Shown one piece after another: positions 12,334 through 23,100 of a DNA stretch of 64,000 nt. A program made the position numbers and the translations under genes. The stretch's first letter is position 1. Each line of letters starts with the position of its first letter. A model generated the notes under the pieces. That model did not search any database. It was not told where the DNA came from and saw only the letters and a program-made list of their open reading frames with translations. The DNA comes from Diphasiastrum complanatum (taxonomy: Eukaryota > Streptophyta > Lycopodiopsida > Lycopodiales > Lycopodiaceae): NCBI GenBank assembly GCA_029204225.1, contig CM055103.1, positions 6,756,852 through 6,820,851 on the forward strand, in the 5' to 3' direction.

Positions 12334-12984
12334 TTACTTTTTGCTCATCTCTTTGTGCTTGGCAAATAAAACTTTGTCTTCACCATTATGATTGAATGAC
12401 AATTTTTCCATCCTTAATAGCTTGTTCTTATGCCTTGATTCTTCAGCCATTAGCACTCCTTGCAACACCTCCAAAGTAGGTAGCTCCTCCTTGATGACAT
12501 AGGATTGAACAAGGTTCTCATACTCATCTCTTAAGCCATTAAGTATGACTTGAACTGGCTCACTTTGATTTATGGATCCTCCAATACAAGCAAGATCCCT
12601 ATGAGTATCTTTCACTCTCAACACATAATCACTCTTTTGAGAACTTTGGAAGATTTGATTTCTGAAAGTGAGGAGCCTAGAGGTATTTTTGGCTTCGTAA
12701 ATAGCTTTGAGAGTATCCCAAGCTTGCTTGGCCAAGTTGCAATCACCAATCTCTCTCAAAATATCATTAGAGACATTCATCTTGATAAGGTGGAGAGCCA
12801 TCCTAGCTCTCTTCTTGTACTTTTGTACTTCTTGAAGGACTTGAGGCTCCTCCTCAATCCCAAGTTCAATGTCCATCACATCTTTGAGTGTCAAGATTGA
12901 CTCCATTCTAACCTTCCAAATAGAATAGTTGGAGGTAGATAGTCTTTCACTAGATTCCAATAGGTAGGAACCCATAGATGCCAT
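12334..12984 (-). pseudogene. element A gag (UBN2-type capsid domain)
   Basis: A 216-residue frame starts with a methionine-rich N-terminus (MASMGSYLLE), followed by NYSIWKVRMESIL and the QAWDTLKAIYE and GLRDEYENLV motifs typical of the Copia gag family (UBN2 / Retrotran_gag_2). In the living element this protein forms the virus-like particle in the cytoplasm. The TAA at 12334 separates it from an in-frame zinc knuckle, so the stop is a nonsense change rather than a true end. The start lies about 720 bp from the primer-binding site, a plausible leader length. Confidence 0.75.
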
Positions 12985-13704
12985 GTAATAGTGAAGACTC
13001 CTTGTAATGAGACACTAAAGTGCTACTTTTCTCTCACTATAGGATCCTTGAAAGGTGTACTACCAACTCCTATGCAAGATTTTGCAACAAAGTGAGATAT
13101 GGACCTCACTAGCTTTTCCAATCTCTCTTAATCTGGATCACTCTCACATCAATTGATGAAATATGGTCTAAGTTTGGGTCAAGCTATCTTTGGCATGTGT
13201 GAAACACTCCAAGAATCCACAAATCACTCAAATACAAGCCAATTGTACGAAAGAATGTGGCTATGACCTCAAATTGATGACTAGATCTCAAGAAAGTGTG
13301 ATTGGCAAGCCTAGAAGTGAGATTTTTGGTCAAACAAGCATAAGAGAGTCGTAAATAAAAGTGTCCAACCAGGTTGGGTGCCCTACTCACCTTGATTCAA
13401 TTGACTATAACGTTTGATTGGGAGATCCAATCACTATGAATCAAAAGCTTTCAAACTAGCTATCAAGCATCAGATTTGGCTCACACATGGAAGAGAACTA
13501 TAAAACTGAATTTTGTTGTCCTTCACACGTGTCTGAGCAGAAAAATCCATACAATATCAAAAATGTTTCAATCCTTATGATAATGAACCATTTTGATCAA
13601 AAAATGCTTGAGATATCATGGGAGATGCAAACTAGTCTCTCTAGATCTAGATTTTCAAGAAATTTTTAGAACTTTGGATGAAACAAGCATCAAAAACTTA
13701 GGTA
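12985..13704 (-). other. element A 5' leader
   Basis: Non-coding interval between the primer-binding site and the gag start of element A. No conserved frame or repeat is visible. Confidence 0.55.
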
Positions 13705-13717
13705 GGCTCGGATACCA
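13705..13717 (-). other. element A primer-binding site
   Basis: On the minus strand TGGTATCCGAGCC lies directly next to the LTR end. It matches the usual plant Copia site TGGTATCAGAGC (3' end of initiator tRNA-Met) with one change. It fixes the orientation of element A and the inner border of its 5' LTR. Confidence 0.85.
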
Positions 13718-13875
13718 TGTGAAATTTCACACATGTGGGAATGCCCTGAAGTGTGTGATAGATCTCCTAAGCAAGTTTGTGCACTTGTCAATGGATTCTA
13801 GATTGATTTCCAAGATCTAGATAAAAAAAACCAAGGCATAGAGGCAAAGATGGATGCAATTATTGATGACCAAAG
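13718..13875 (-). repeat. element A 5' LTR, first part (interrupted)
   Basis: Matches 9457-9613 of the uninterrupted LTR up to and including CAAAG (13871-13875), where element B is inserted. The match resumes at 19474. Confidence 0.9.
13871..13875. repeat. target site duplication of element B, left copy (CAAAG)
   Basis: CAAAG here is repeated at 19474-19478. The empty site in the other LTR of element A has a single CAAAG (9609-9613), which confirms a 5-bp duplication. Confidence 0.92.
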
Positions 13876-14149
13876 ACTTAGAATTTGTTTCGAACAGGAA
13901 CACAGATCATGCTACACAGTAACACAGACAGAAAACACTCTCCACAACAAGCTCACATAGCAACTGTATTTCTCAAAATGAAATTCCACTGTACATATAG
14001 TTGTTCACTCAGGCAACCCATGCATGACCCAGGTTGCCGTTGGCGGGACACGTGTCCCGTCGACTTGCCTCGTGGTGAGGCCAACTGATCCTTATCAACT
14101 GATAGGACCCACAGTACAGTAACACAGTGATTCTACTTTAATTCTAATT
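13876..14149 (-). repeat. element B 3' LTR
   Basis: About 274 bp, preceded on the minus strand by the purine tract AAGGGAGAG. It contains the perfect palindrome CGGGACACGTGTCCCG (about 14045-14060) followed by GTCGAC and a GCCTCGTGGTGAGGC hairpin. The palindrome centre here is CACGTG, a G-box core. Confidence 0.9.
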
Positions 14150-14203
14150 CTCTCCCTTAAAGTAGAGTCTACTTTTTATACAGTCATATACATAGCTTCA
14201 AAG

Positions 14204-15233
14204 TCAACAAATTTTAAGTACATAAAGCTTTGATCTAAACTTATCAAACTTTTCTCCAACAAGTGGCTTAGTGAAAATATCAGCTAGTTCTTCTTCTGTG
14301 CTACAATGAACAACATAAATTTCACGACTCAGCAGCATCTCACGTATAAAGTGATACTGAATCTCAATGTGTTTGGTTCTCGCATGAAACACTGGATTAT
14401 TTGCTAGTTGAATGCCACTCTGACTGTCACTATGTAATGTCGTGGGATTTTTCTGCTTCATGCCAACTTCTTCCAAGATTTGTCTCAACCATATAGCCAC
14501 CTGTGTTGCACTACACATTGCCTTATACTCTGCTTCTGTGGTGGATAGAGAAACTGTACTTTGCTTCTTACTAGACCAGGAAAAACAACTACCACAAAAC
14601 TAGAATACATACCCTGTGGTGGATCTACGATCAGCACAGTCACCTCTCCAATCCGCATCCACATAGCCACACAACTCAGGTAAACCATCAAGGCTTCCTG
14701 TAACTCAAGTCATAATCTGAAGTGCCTTTCACATATCGCAAAATGCGTTTAGCTGTCTTCCAATACGTTTCCGTAGGTGATGCCATAAACTGACTTACAA
14801 TGTCAACAACATAGCATATATCTGGTCTAGTCGTGGTAAGGTAAATCAAGCTCCCTACTAATTGCCTATACAGCGTAACATCAAATGACTGTGACTCATC
14901 AAGCTTAGAAAGCTTTTTACCTGGTTTAATAGGAGTATTCACTAGTTTGCAATCCTGCAACCTAAACCTGTGCAGCAACTCTTTGACTTACTTCACCTGT
15001 GTTAAACCCACTCAGTGTCCTTTTTGTCACACCTCTACTCCAAGGCAATAATGCATCAGGCTGAGATCTGTCATCTCAAATTGTTCCATGAGGTCTTTCT
15101 TGATCATGTCTATCATCTCTTGATTATTTCCCGTAATAATTAAGTCATCAACATAAAGAGCAATCAAAGCAACCATACCATCAAAGCATAAGGCATATAG
15201 ACAGGTTGTGTCTTCTCTCTTGTTGATCTTCAT
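14204..15233 (-). pseudogene. element B reverse transcriptase C-terminal part and RNase H
   Basis: The minus-strand frame at 15027-15233 enters RT abruptly just before YVDDLIITG, the catalytic motif, which is intact. A further frame (14688-14978) has the QLVGSLIYLTTTRPD connection. The frame at 14204-14518 ends RNase H with DSQSGIQLA, HARTKHIEIQYHFIRE and LADIFTKPL. Compared with element C, about 200 codons of the RT fingers/palm are missing; the deletion joins the integrase linker near 15231. Frameshifts separate the pieces, so no active enzyme can be made. Confidence 0.85.
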
Positions 15234-16518
15234 AGCTCTCTCTGGCTAGATGATCCTGGAAAGTCATCCATGTCGCGGCTCTCCAACAATCTCTCAAACC
15301 ACTTACGGAGCTTCTTGTCAGGTGATCGGCTTCCTGGTGAAAATGTATCCCACAGTACATCCTTCTCCTTGCGTTTGTCACCTGCAACTTCAATCCTTCT
15401 TGCACCAAAAGGTTTGTCTCTATCTCTCCAACCTGTCTCTTGAGGTTGAGTAGTAGTATCTTGAGATGTATCCTCATGTTCATCACTTGGAAGGTCAATG
15501 AATGGATCATCATCAGGAGGTATCCTCACTATACCATCTTTCCCACTGGATGTATCTATCTTCTCAGCATCCTCGTCTTCATACATCTTGGATTCATCAA
15601 AGATAACATCATGGCTTAGATGGATGTTGTTTTCCACTGGATCAAAACATCTATAGCCCTTCACACGTTCATCATATCCTAGGAATATACACTTGATAGC
15701 TTTCACATCAAGTTTACGTCTCTCTTCCTTAGGAATGTGTACAACGGCCTTACATCCAAAGATTCGCAAGTGGTTCACCTTTGGCTTCTTCTTCGTGAAT
15801 TCTTCCTCAGGTGTTATCTTTGGTATGGCAATCGTAGGACTTCTATTTTGAAGATAAACTGTCGTACTGCATGTTATCTTGCGCTCAGCTACACCATTGA
15901 GAGTAGGAGTATGAGCTTGCGTAAATTGTCTTTTAATCCCACATTGATCACAAAGATCATTGAAGTCATTAGACTTGTACTCACCTCCACTATCTGATCT
16001 TAGGACTTTGATCTTCCTACCTGTCTGATTTTCGACCAATGCTTTGAAGCTCTTGAAATTGTCAAATGCATCTGATTTCTTCTTCAAGAAGTAGATCCAC
16101 GTCTTACGTGACATATCATCAATAAAGGTCATGAAATAGAAGACTTTACCTAAGGACATGGTTCTCATAGGCCCGCATAAATCTGTGTGGATTAAATCCA
16201 GGATGTTCTTTGCTCTTGCAACACCACCTTTAACTTCTCACGATGCTGCTTCCCATATACACATGATTCGCACATCGATTTCAAGTGGTCTTCTATAGTA
16301 GACAATCTTGTTACCATTTCCAATTTCCTCATTAAACTGAGGCTTCCCAAGTTCAAGTGACCAAGCCTCTTATGCCACAACTCAGTTTGTGATAGAATGG
16401 ACGATACGATCCATGTTGCCCCTTGATTGTAGCATTCAACCTGTACAATTATGTATTGGGCTCTCTTACTCCATCCGCAATAACTTTGAACTTTTGGTTC
16501 ACATCCTTCACAAAGCAA
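15230..16518 (-). pseudogene. element B integrase
   Basis: The N-terminal HHCC zinc region (ELWHKRLGHLN and CESCVYGKQH) is in the frame 16192-16518. It shifts frame and continues in 15230-16168 with FIDDMSRKTWIYFLK and LRSDSGGEY. The core then jumps from NGVAERK to STTVYLQNRSP. Element C has about 25 more residues here, including the conserved NRTIVE stretch, so a region around the third catalytic residue is lost. The C-terminal VNHLRIFGCKAVVHIPKEER and the acidic linker are preserved. Confidence 0.85.
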
Positions 16519-17068
16519 CGATCGTGGGCGAATTCTACTTTCAACTTTTGATCAGTAATGACTCCAACAGAAAGTAGATTTTTCTTCAAACCTGGTACGT
16601 AAAGTACCTCCATGATCATCTTGCTTTTGCCATCAAGTAGTTGGATTGAAACAGTGCTTATCCCCTTGATCTTGCACACCTCACCATTTGCTTGTGAAAT
16701 GGACGTTCCATTATCCAACACTTTCAAGCTACTGAACCAATTCTTGTTACCTATCATGTGTCTTGTGGCTCCCGAGTCAATATATCATGCTTGATCATCT
16801 TGATTAGATGACAATGCAGATATGAAGATGCTAGAGTCTTCAATCTCACCCTCATCGACAAGGTTACCTGCTTGTTTTGGTTTCCCCTTGTCTTGTTCCA
16901 CCAGGAATTTGCGACATTCACTCTTCCAATGGCCCTTTTTACCACAATGGAAGCACTTGTCTTTCTTCTTGGTCTTACTGGAAGGTCCCTCATCCTCTTG
17001 AGACTTGGCAAATTGCTATTTAGACTTTTTCTTGCCTTTGCCCTTGTCTTGTTTTTGGTGTGTCGCAA
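16449..17068 (-). pseudogene. element B zinc knuckle and protease
   Basis: In the gag frame the minus strand encodes CFHCGKKGHWKSEC, a complete CCHC knuckle, then YIDSGATRHM, the protease active site. Two in-frame stops occur: CAG to TAG near 17016, just before the knuckle, and TGG to TGA just before YIDSG (near 16790). Element C retains Gln and Trp at these positions. Both are C-to-T or G-to-A changes, as expected from deamination of methylated cytosine. Confidence 0.8.
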
Positions 17069-17679
17069 GTGCCTGATCGTCAGTATTTTGACGTCTAGCT
17101 TTCACCATTTCTCGCTGTTGCTCTTCTTGCATCAAGATTCCTGCGAGCTCGTCAAAGTTTGGCAATCTTTCTCTTGATGCTATTCCACTCACAAACATCT
17201 GATAGGGTTCTGCAATGCCGCACAATGCATTGTGCACTAGCTCCACATCATGTATGCGCTCACCAATAGAATGCAGTTCATCCCTTATTGTCTTGATTCT
17301 GGTCATATACGTTTGAATGTGCTCTCCTTGCTCCATTCGGGCACTATTCAGCTTTGACTTCAGAAACATGATTCTTGACGAATTTGACGTCTCGAACTGC
17401 TCCTTTAGCACATCCCATGCCTGTCTGGGTGTAACAACATCACAAATGTGGGTAATGATGTGATCCTTCACTGACAAGTTAATGAAGGTCAAAGCTTTTC
17501 TCATCTTTTTGTCAAACACTTTGATATCTGCTTCATTTGACGGCCTCTCATCACCTGTGACGACTTCCCACATGTTTCTCCATCAGTATGTTTTTCATTT
17601 TGAATTTCCACACTGCATAGTTGGAAATCTCGTCCAATTTGTTACTTTCACTCAAAATGGACTCACCCATGTTTGCCAT
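17016..17679 (-). pseudogene. element B gag (capsid domain)
   Basis: The likely start is the ATG at 17677-17679 (MANMGESILSESNKLDE). One base is missing near 17575, after which the frame 17016-17573 continues with MWEVVTGDERPSNEAD, RQAWDVLKEQF and NFDELAGILMQEEQQRE. This is the UBN2-type Copia Gag, which packages element RNA in cytoplasmic particles. Element C has lost almost all of this domain, so B is the better record of it in this window. Confidence 0.8.
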
Positions 17680-18420
17680 CACAAAACTGCTTGAAACTTC
17701 TGCCGTAGGCTAAAAGCAGTATGTTGAGGCCAAATGTGATGTCAGAAGTTGAAAATGATGACCTGCACATTTTCTCTTACTAGGCCTCTTGCGGCTTTTC
17801 CACCAATTTGAAAGCCAAATCGGCGTCACCTTCTATAATGCACTCAGCCGTCAACTCCCAACTACGTGTCCAGTGGAATGGTGAAATCACTTTTGGCGCA
17901 CTCCGAACACTTTCTTTGCTGCAATCTCTCTGTTTTGTTGTACAGTACTTGCAGGTACAGTACGGGTGCCCTTCGTTTGGAGGTTATAGCCTTTCGTTTG
18001 GGTCAAAATGGGCAAAGGACCCAAAAATAGAGATTTTCCTTGTTTTTAAACTGTTTCTTCACTTTGAAAAAACTTCACTCTTCACTTGTGAAGGGGCTTG
18101 ACTCCAATTTCAGTATAAAATTTTTTATTGAAGTTGAAGGTCAAAATGCACTTCACTTCTTCAGGGCCCTTTTCTACAACATCTAATGGCTTATAGCAAT
18201 CCAACGGCCCACATGAAGCTCATCTCTACCATTGATTCAACTCATCATCGATTAGACGGCTGTCAATGATCTGGGACTTTGAAATGGGCTCTTTCAGCCG
18301 CGGATTCCCGCCAATACACTAAGGTCCAATTCACGCTGGCTATGCGTGACCTCCATGGCTCATCTCCTCCTCTTTCAAGCTTCCAAGCTTGCTGGCTATG
18401 GCATCCCTCATAAATTTTCA

Positions 18421-18507
<87 letters not shown>

Positions 18508-19012
18508 CGGTCGCGGCTGTCCACGGCCTCCTCTGGTCTGATTCGCACTGCTAGGGCGCCCTCCTCTGTGTTTTTAGAGAGAATAGAGAGAAAACCTCGC
18601 TATTATGCTTCCAAACCCTAGGCCAGAGTTTTTCTCACAACTTTGATCTTGGCTTGCTTTTCACAACTCTCTGGCTGGCCAAATCAACTGCTCTAAGGTC
18701 GCCCTACTACTGGAAAGCTGATGCTTCAATCCATTTGTCAAACAGTGTCCGATTGAATGCACACTGACTGCAAACACCAAATAGCCTGCTTCGGAATTTC
18801 AAAATTCTGTTTGCTGAGGTTCTGATTCAGCCGACAACCCTTGTCTTTGAATTCTCACACAGTCTCAAGCTCACCAAGCTTATGTGTACTAAACTCTTTG
18901 CACCAATGCTTCTCCTTCCGTCTTCAACCTGCCATAAACCCTGAACTCTCAGAAGACAGTTCTCTCGAAGCTCTCTTCAACGACGATATTGTACTGTGTA
19001 CACTCCCTGTAC
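17680..19012 (-). other. element B 5' leader
   Basis: About 1.3 kb of untranslated leader between primer-binding site and gag. It holds the (TC)n tract and one GGGCGCCC palindrome at 18554-18561 (AGGGCGCCCT). Small frames here come from the dinucleotide repeat. The part next to the primer-binding site matches the start of the element C leader. Confidence 0.75.
18425..18504. repeat. (TC)n microsatellite
   Basis: About 40 uninterrupted TC units in the leader of element B. Any frame over it is an artefact (poly Ser-Leu). Confidence 0.97.
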
Positions 19013-19025
19013 GGCTCTGACACCA
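19013..19025 (-). other. element B primer-binding site
   Basis: On the minus strand a TGGT...CAGAGCC site follows the 5' LTR end AATTCTAAGT directly. It is the same initiator tRNA-Met type as TGGTATCAGAGCC in element C, with a small change in the middle. Confidence 0.8.
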
Positions 19026-19473
19026 ACTTAGAATTTGCTTCGAACAGGAACACAGATCATGGTACACAATAACACAAACAGAAAACACTCTCCACAGCAA
19101 GCTCACATAGCAACTGTATCTCTCAAAATGAAATTACACTGTACATATAGTTGTTCACTCAGGCAACCCATGCATGATCCAGATTGCTGTTGGCGGGACG
19201 CGTGTCCCGTCGACTTGCCTCAAACACAGATCATGGTACACAGTAACACAGACAGAAAACAGTCTCCACAGAAAGCTCACATAGCAACTGTATTTCTCAA
19301 AATGAAATTACACTGTACATATAGTTGTTCACTCAGGCAACCCATGCATGACCCAAATTGCTGTTGGCGGGACGCGTGTCCCGTCGACTTGCCTCGTGGC
19401 GAGGCCAACTGATCCTTATCAACTGATATGATCCACAATACAGTAACACAGTGACTCTACTTTAATTCTAACT
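19026..19473 (-). repeat. element B 5' LTR with internal 174-bp duplication
   Basis: This LTR is about 448 bp, against about 274 bp for its partner. The excess is a direct duplication: CACAGATCATGGTACACA starts at 19051 and again at 19225, and both units contain the CGGGACGCGTGTCCCG motif. The unit junction lies at the end of CGACTTGCCT. The duplication arose after or during insertion, since the 3' LTR lacks it. Confidence 0.9.
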
Positions 19474-20137
19474 CAAAGTTCACACACATGAAAGGAAATG
19501 CTTCTTGAAAAAACTAAGTAAAAACAAGCTCCTCTCCTCGGGTAGAGAGAGAATAGAGCTAATTCAAACTCGTGTAGAGAGAGAAGATTCAACAAGCAAA
19601 TCTCACCAACAAGGTTTGACATAAAAACTTAACTTACATAATGATCATAAGGAGAAGTACATATAGAGTTTGTGGAGATCCCTCCTTGCATGCTATTGGA
19701 CCCCTAATCATAGCCTCTTCAATTTTATTGGACCCCTAATCATAGCCTCTTCAATTCTATTGGACCCCTAATCATCACCTCCTTAATCTTATTGGACCCC
19801 TTGACCAAAATCGACCTTTGATTCCATCACTCATCAAATTACTTTATTACAAGTGTCAAAACCCTATTCATGTGCCTATCTAGCTCGAGATTGCATCATG
19901 ACTCACTTTTGGCTCAATAGAGGCATTACATGTGGATTTTGCCAATTTGCCATCTATGCCAATTTTTGGCCCTATCACAACTCTACACAAAGAAGCTTGA
20001 CATAAAAACTTTATGAAACCCCAAAAGTTATGATAAACTATTTTACACATGTGGGAACATGCTCCAGACATGTGAAATGTACTCACAAACATAAAAGACA
20101 TAAAATGGCCAAGCTAGCTTTTTGCCAATTTTTCACA
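19474..20137 (-). repeat. element A 5' LTR, second part
   Basis: Starts with the second CAAAG of the element B target duplication and runs parallel to 9614-10281, including the four-unit 32-bp minisatellite at 19695-19800, ending in TTTTTCACA. Confidence 0.9.
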
Positions 20138-23100
20138 AGGAGGCATCAAGAAGAAACCCGAGAAGGAGCATGTTGTTCAAAACAAGAATGATATGTTTTT
20201 GCAACCTCTTGAAAGTCTAACTAAGGATAAAGGAGTAGCAAGGGAGTGCATCCATATCTCATTTTACTCATCTCATCTCATGTTGAAGAAAAATCTTGTC
20301 AATGAGTTGAAATTGCCATTTTAAGAGGAGAATTGTGTTCATTGTTTAGTATCATTTGTTTTTTAAGATGAAATAATACTCATTGATGTTATGTACAATC
20401 ATGTTAAAGCCTTAAAAATGAACAAGTTTAAAGTGCTCAATATATTGCTTGTTATGCACAGTTCATGAAGTAAAATCCTATTGTTGGCAATTTAATGCCA
20501 TTTTAGGATAAGATTTTTTTGCAATTCTTATGGAGAATCTTCAAGCCAATTAATTTTAGATCTTGATCATGCAAAGAGAGCTAAAGAAGCTTCATTTTGG
20601 CATCCATTCGATTTAAGATTCCAAGAAGTGAAAATCTTCACTGACAAGTTGACAACTGGGACTCATACATGTTATGTTTTGCATTCACCTCAATTTAGAT
20701 GCAATATGGTGAAACCAAGCAAACAATCACTCATATGAATGTTTTCACACATGCTTGCTACTATTTTATAGATTATATCAAAGGCAAAAACATGGTGGAA
20801 ATCACATATTAGCTTTATGTTTGATGCATTCCATCATGTAAAATCAGCATACATGGTGATGAAACATTCACCTTGGACATCATCTACTATGAAAATTATG
20901 CTATGTTTTAATTTTTTTCTTATACGACTTTAGAGAGGGCAAATAAATTACAAAATGTGTATTTAAGTGAGTGTTAGAAACGTTAAGAACAATTTGATCA
21001 TTCTAGTGTGAATGTAACAAAAACTATGATAGCTAGAATTTAGTCATGAATCATAGACGCACAATTGGCCACCACTGCTACACTTTATCCATGATGTAAT
21101 TATCATTATTAACGTACTTTCTAGCCTGAAACTCGAGGTTATCCAAATGCTTACCTTTAGGAAGTTAAATCTATCTAATTTCCAAACTAGTGGAGTAAAT
21201 TAGAGAAATCACAAGAGGTGATGACATGAATCAAGGATCCATGATTCAAGGCATGATTGAGGTAGGGTTAAGGTAGGAGTAGCTAAAACCTAATATCAAA
21301 TTTGAGTTGCGAAGTTATATATTGGATAAAAACTATGTACAAATTGATGAGCGAAATCAAGCATTCTGAGTTGAGCTTCTTCTACACACATTGGCTTGTT
21401 GTAGCTTAAGCGTCTAATTAAAGCAAATATTTTTCATGATCTATTGATTTGTTGAATGTTATTGCACTTGGTTTGAGTCTTGCAAAGTATGATGTGAATC
21501 CATAGTGATTTGAATAGGTAGATCAACAACCTCTTGCCACGATGAAGTTAGTCTTGACCTTGGAAGACAAAGTAGAGTTGGAATAGCTAGGAATAAGGAT
21601 ATTTAAGGAGCCAACAAATGAATTTAAGTGATTGAAGTTGCACAAGATGCACTAGAAACTTGGATTTGCAATCCAATGTAGATTCTAGCTTTACTAGGCA
21701 AGAGCTCAACATGCTCTTTAATCTACCTTTCAAAACAAAAGTGAATTTGTTTCAAACTTTGCAAGACTCAAAGTAGGTATAATAGCACATTCAATAAGTT
21801 AATATATCATGGAAAAACAATGCTTAATCACAAGCTTACAAGCAACAACAAAATAATGTGTAGAGGAAACTCCACCTCAAAATGCTTGTATTGGCTCATC
21901 ATTATGTACATAGTTTTGATCCAATATATAAGCTTCACCATCTTGGACATTATATTGGAATTTCTCATCTCTTGTCCCAACCATAACTCTAACCCTATCC
22001 TAATCATGCCCTAAATCAAAGCCCATAATTTATGCCATCATTGTTTCCACCTCTTTGAGAATTTTTTCAAATCACTCCACTAATTTGCTAATTTGTAGCA
22101 TTGATTTCATCAAGCAGATAGCCTTGAAATTTGGTCTTATAATTACATAAAAAATCATGAATACATGATGGCTATTATGTACTTGGTGGCCAACTAACCA
22201 ACCAATTTATGTGACCAAAATCTAACTAGTCTAGTTTTGGTGGTTTTCACACTAGCATGAACAAATTGTATATACTATTCTAACACATTCAACGTGTTCA
22301 TAACCACGGTTATAAGACATTCATCGTCATTTCAACAATTGTCATATTCTCCTCGAAGTTGGTCATGTATCCATTGGAGTTGCAAAGGGGGCATTCTTTC
22401 AACCTAGAACTTTCGTTTGTAAAGTTCTCCTTTTGGGTGCCCAACAACAACTGTTGTCAAGTGCTCTTTCTCTATCTCCCTTGGCACCTCAACTAGGCCA
22501 ATCAAGGTGACAATGGTGATGCAAGCTAGTTAGACCAATTGGCTATTCAAATATCCAACTAACTACATGATCAATGTCAATCTTCTTATCTATCTTCCTT
22601 GGCACCAATCTTCTTATCTATCTTCCTTGGCACCTCAACTGGACCAATAGATGGTGACAATGGTGATGCAACATACCTAGGCAAAATGTTTTGACCTATT
22701 TTATATTGTCAAGTTCAATAATTGTTTTGTAGTAATCAAATCTTGGCAAATAAAAATATAATTTGAGTTTGATTGCTCATTCTAGTCAATTTAATTTACT
22801 ATACATCAATACTGAGCAAGGTGACTAGAGAGTGTGCAAGAAGATATAAAGCACGTTACTTATATGATGGCCCAATATCTTCCTTTGATAAGAAGAGCTT
22901 GACAAACTTCTAAAGTACTTTTTGCTTATAAATTTGGTGGAAAGTTTGATGTTATCATGATCTAGTATCAAGGCATTCAGTTTCCATGACATGCAAGCTT
23001 TTGCATGTGAAGAAGGTTGATTATAGTTCATCTCACATACAACTTCAATATTCCCCAATAGTGGGAAGGAAATATTGGCATCTAACTTGAAAAAAAAAAA

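Larger units (their letters stand above)
13876..19473 (-). mobile_element. Copia element B, minus strand, nested in the LTR of element A
   Basis: About 5.6 kb, flanked by CAAAG. Its 3' LTR (13876-14149) and 5' LTR (19026-19473) match the LTR of element C. The ends in element orientation are AGTTAGAATT and AATTCTAAGT, fixed by comparison with the empty site, so the canonical TG...CA is absent. Gene order on the minus strand is gag, CCHC knuckle, protease, integrase, RT, RNase H. It is defective through frameshifts, nonsense codons, an integrase deletion of about 25 codons and loss of the first two thirds of RT. Confidence 0.93.
9457..20137 (-). mobile_element. Copia element A, minus strand, internally deleted, host of element B
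   Basis: Two homologous LTRs are seen: 9457-10281 (825 bp, uninterrupted) and 13718-13875 plus 19474-20137 (about 817 bp once the inserted element is removed). Both begin with TGTGAAATTTCACA and end with TTTTTCACA on the plus strand, so the ends obey TG...CA. A primer-binding site matching initiator tRNA-Met lies at 13705-13717. The internal part reads on the minus strand as gag, CCHC knuckle, protease and a deleted integrase; reverse transcriptase and RNase H are missing, so it is non-autonomous. The flanks share ACAAG (9452-9456 and 20135-20139), but the right copy overlaps the LTR end, so the target duplication is unproven. Confidence 0.85.

Noticed and set aside
12550-12900. 116-codon plus-strand frame
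   Set aside because: Exact antisense shadow of the element A gag frame.
18346-18621. 91-codon frame with long Leu-Ser run
   Set aside because: Produced by the (TC)n microsatellite in the element B leader.
20138-20330. Possible Gypsy protease-proximal coding remnant on the plus strand
   Set aside because: Only one phrase (NLVNELKLP) is suggestive and the frame stops; left as anonymous.
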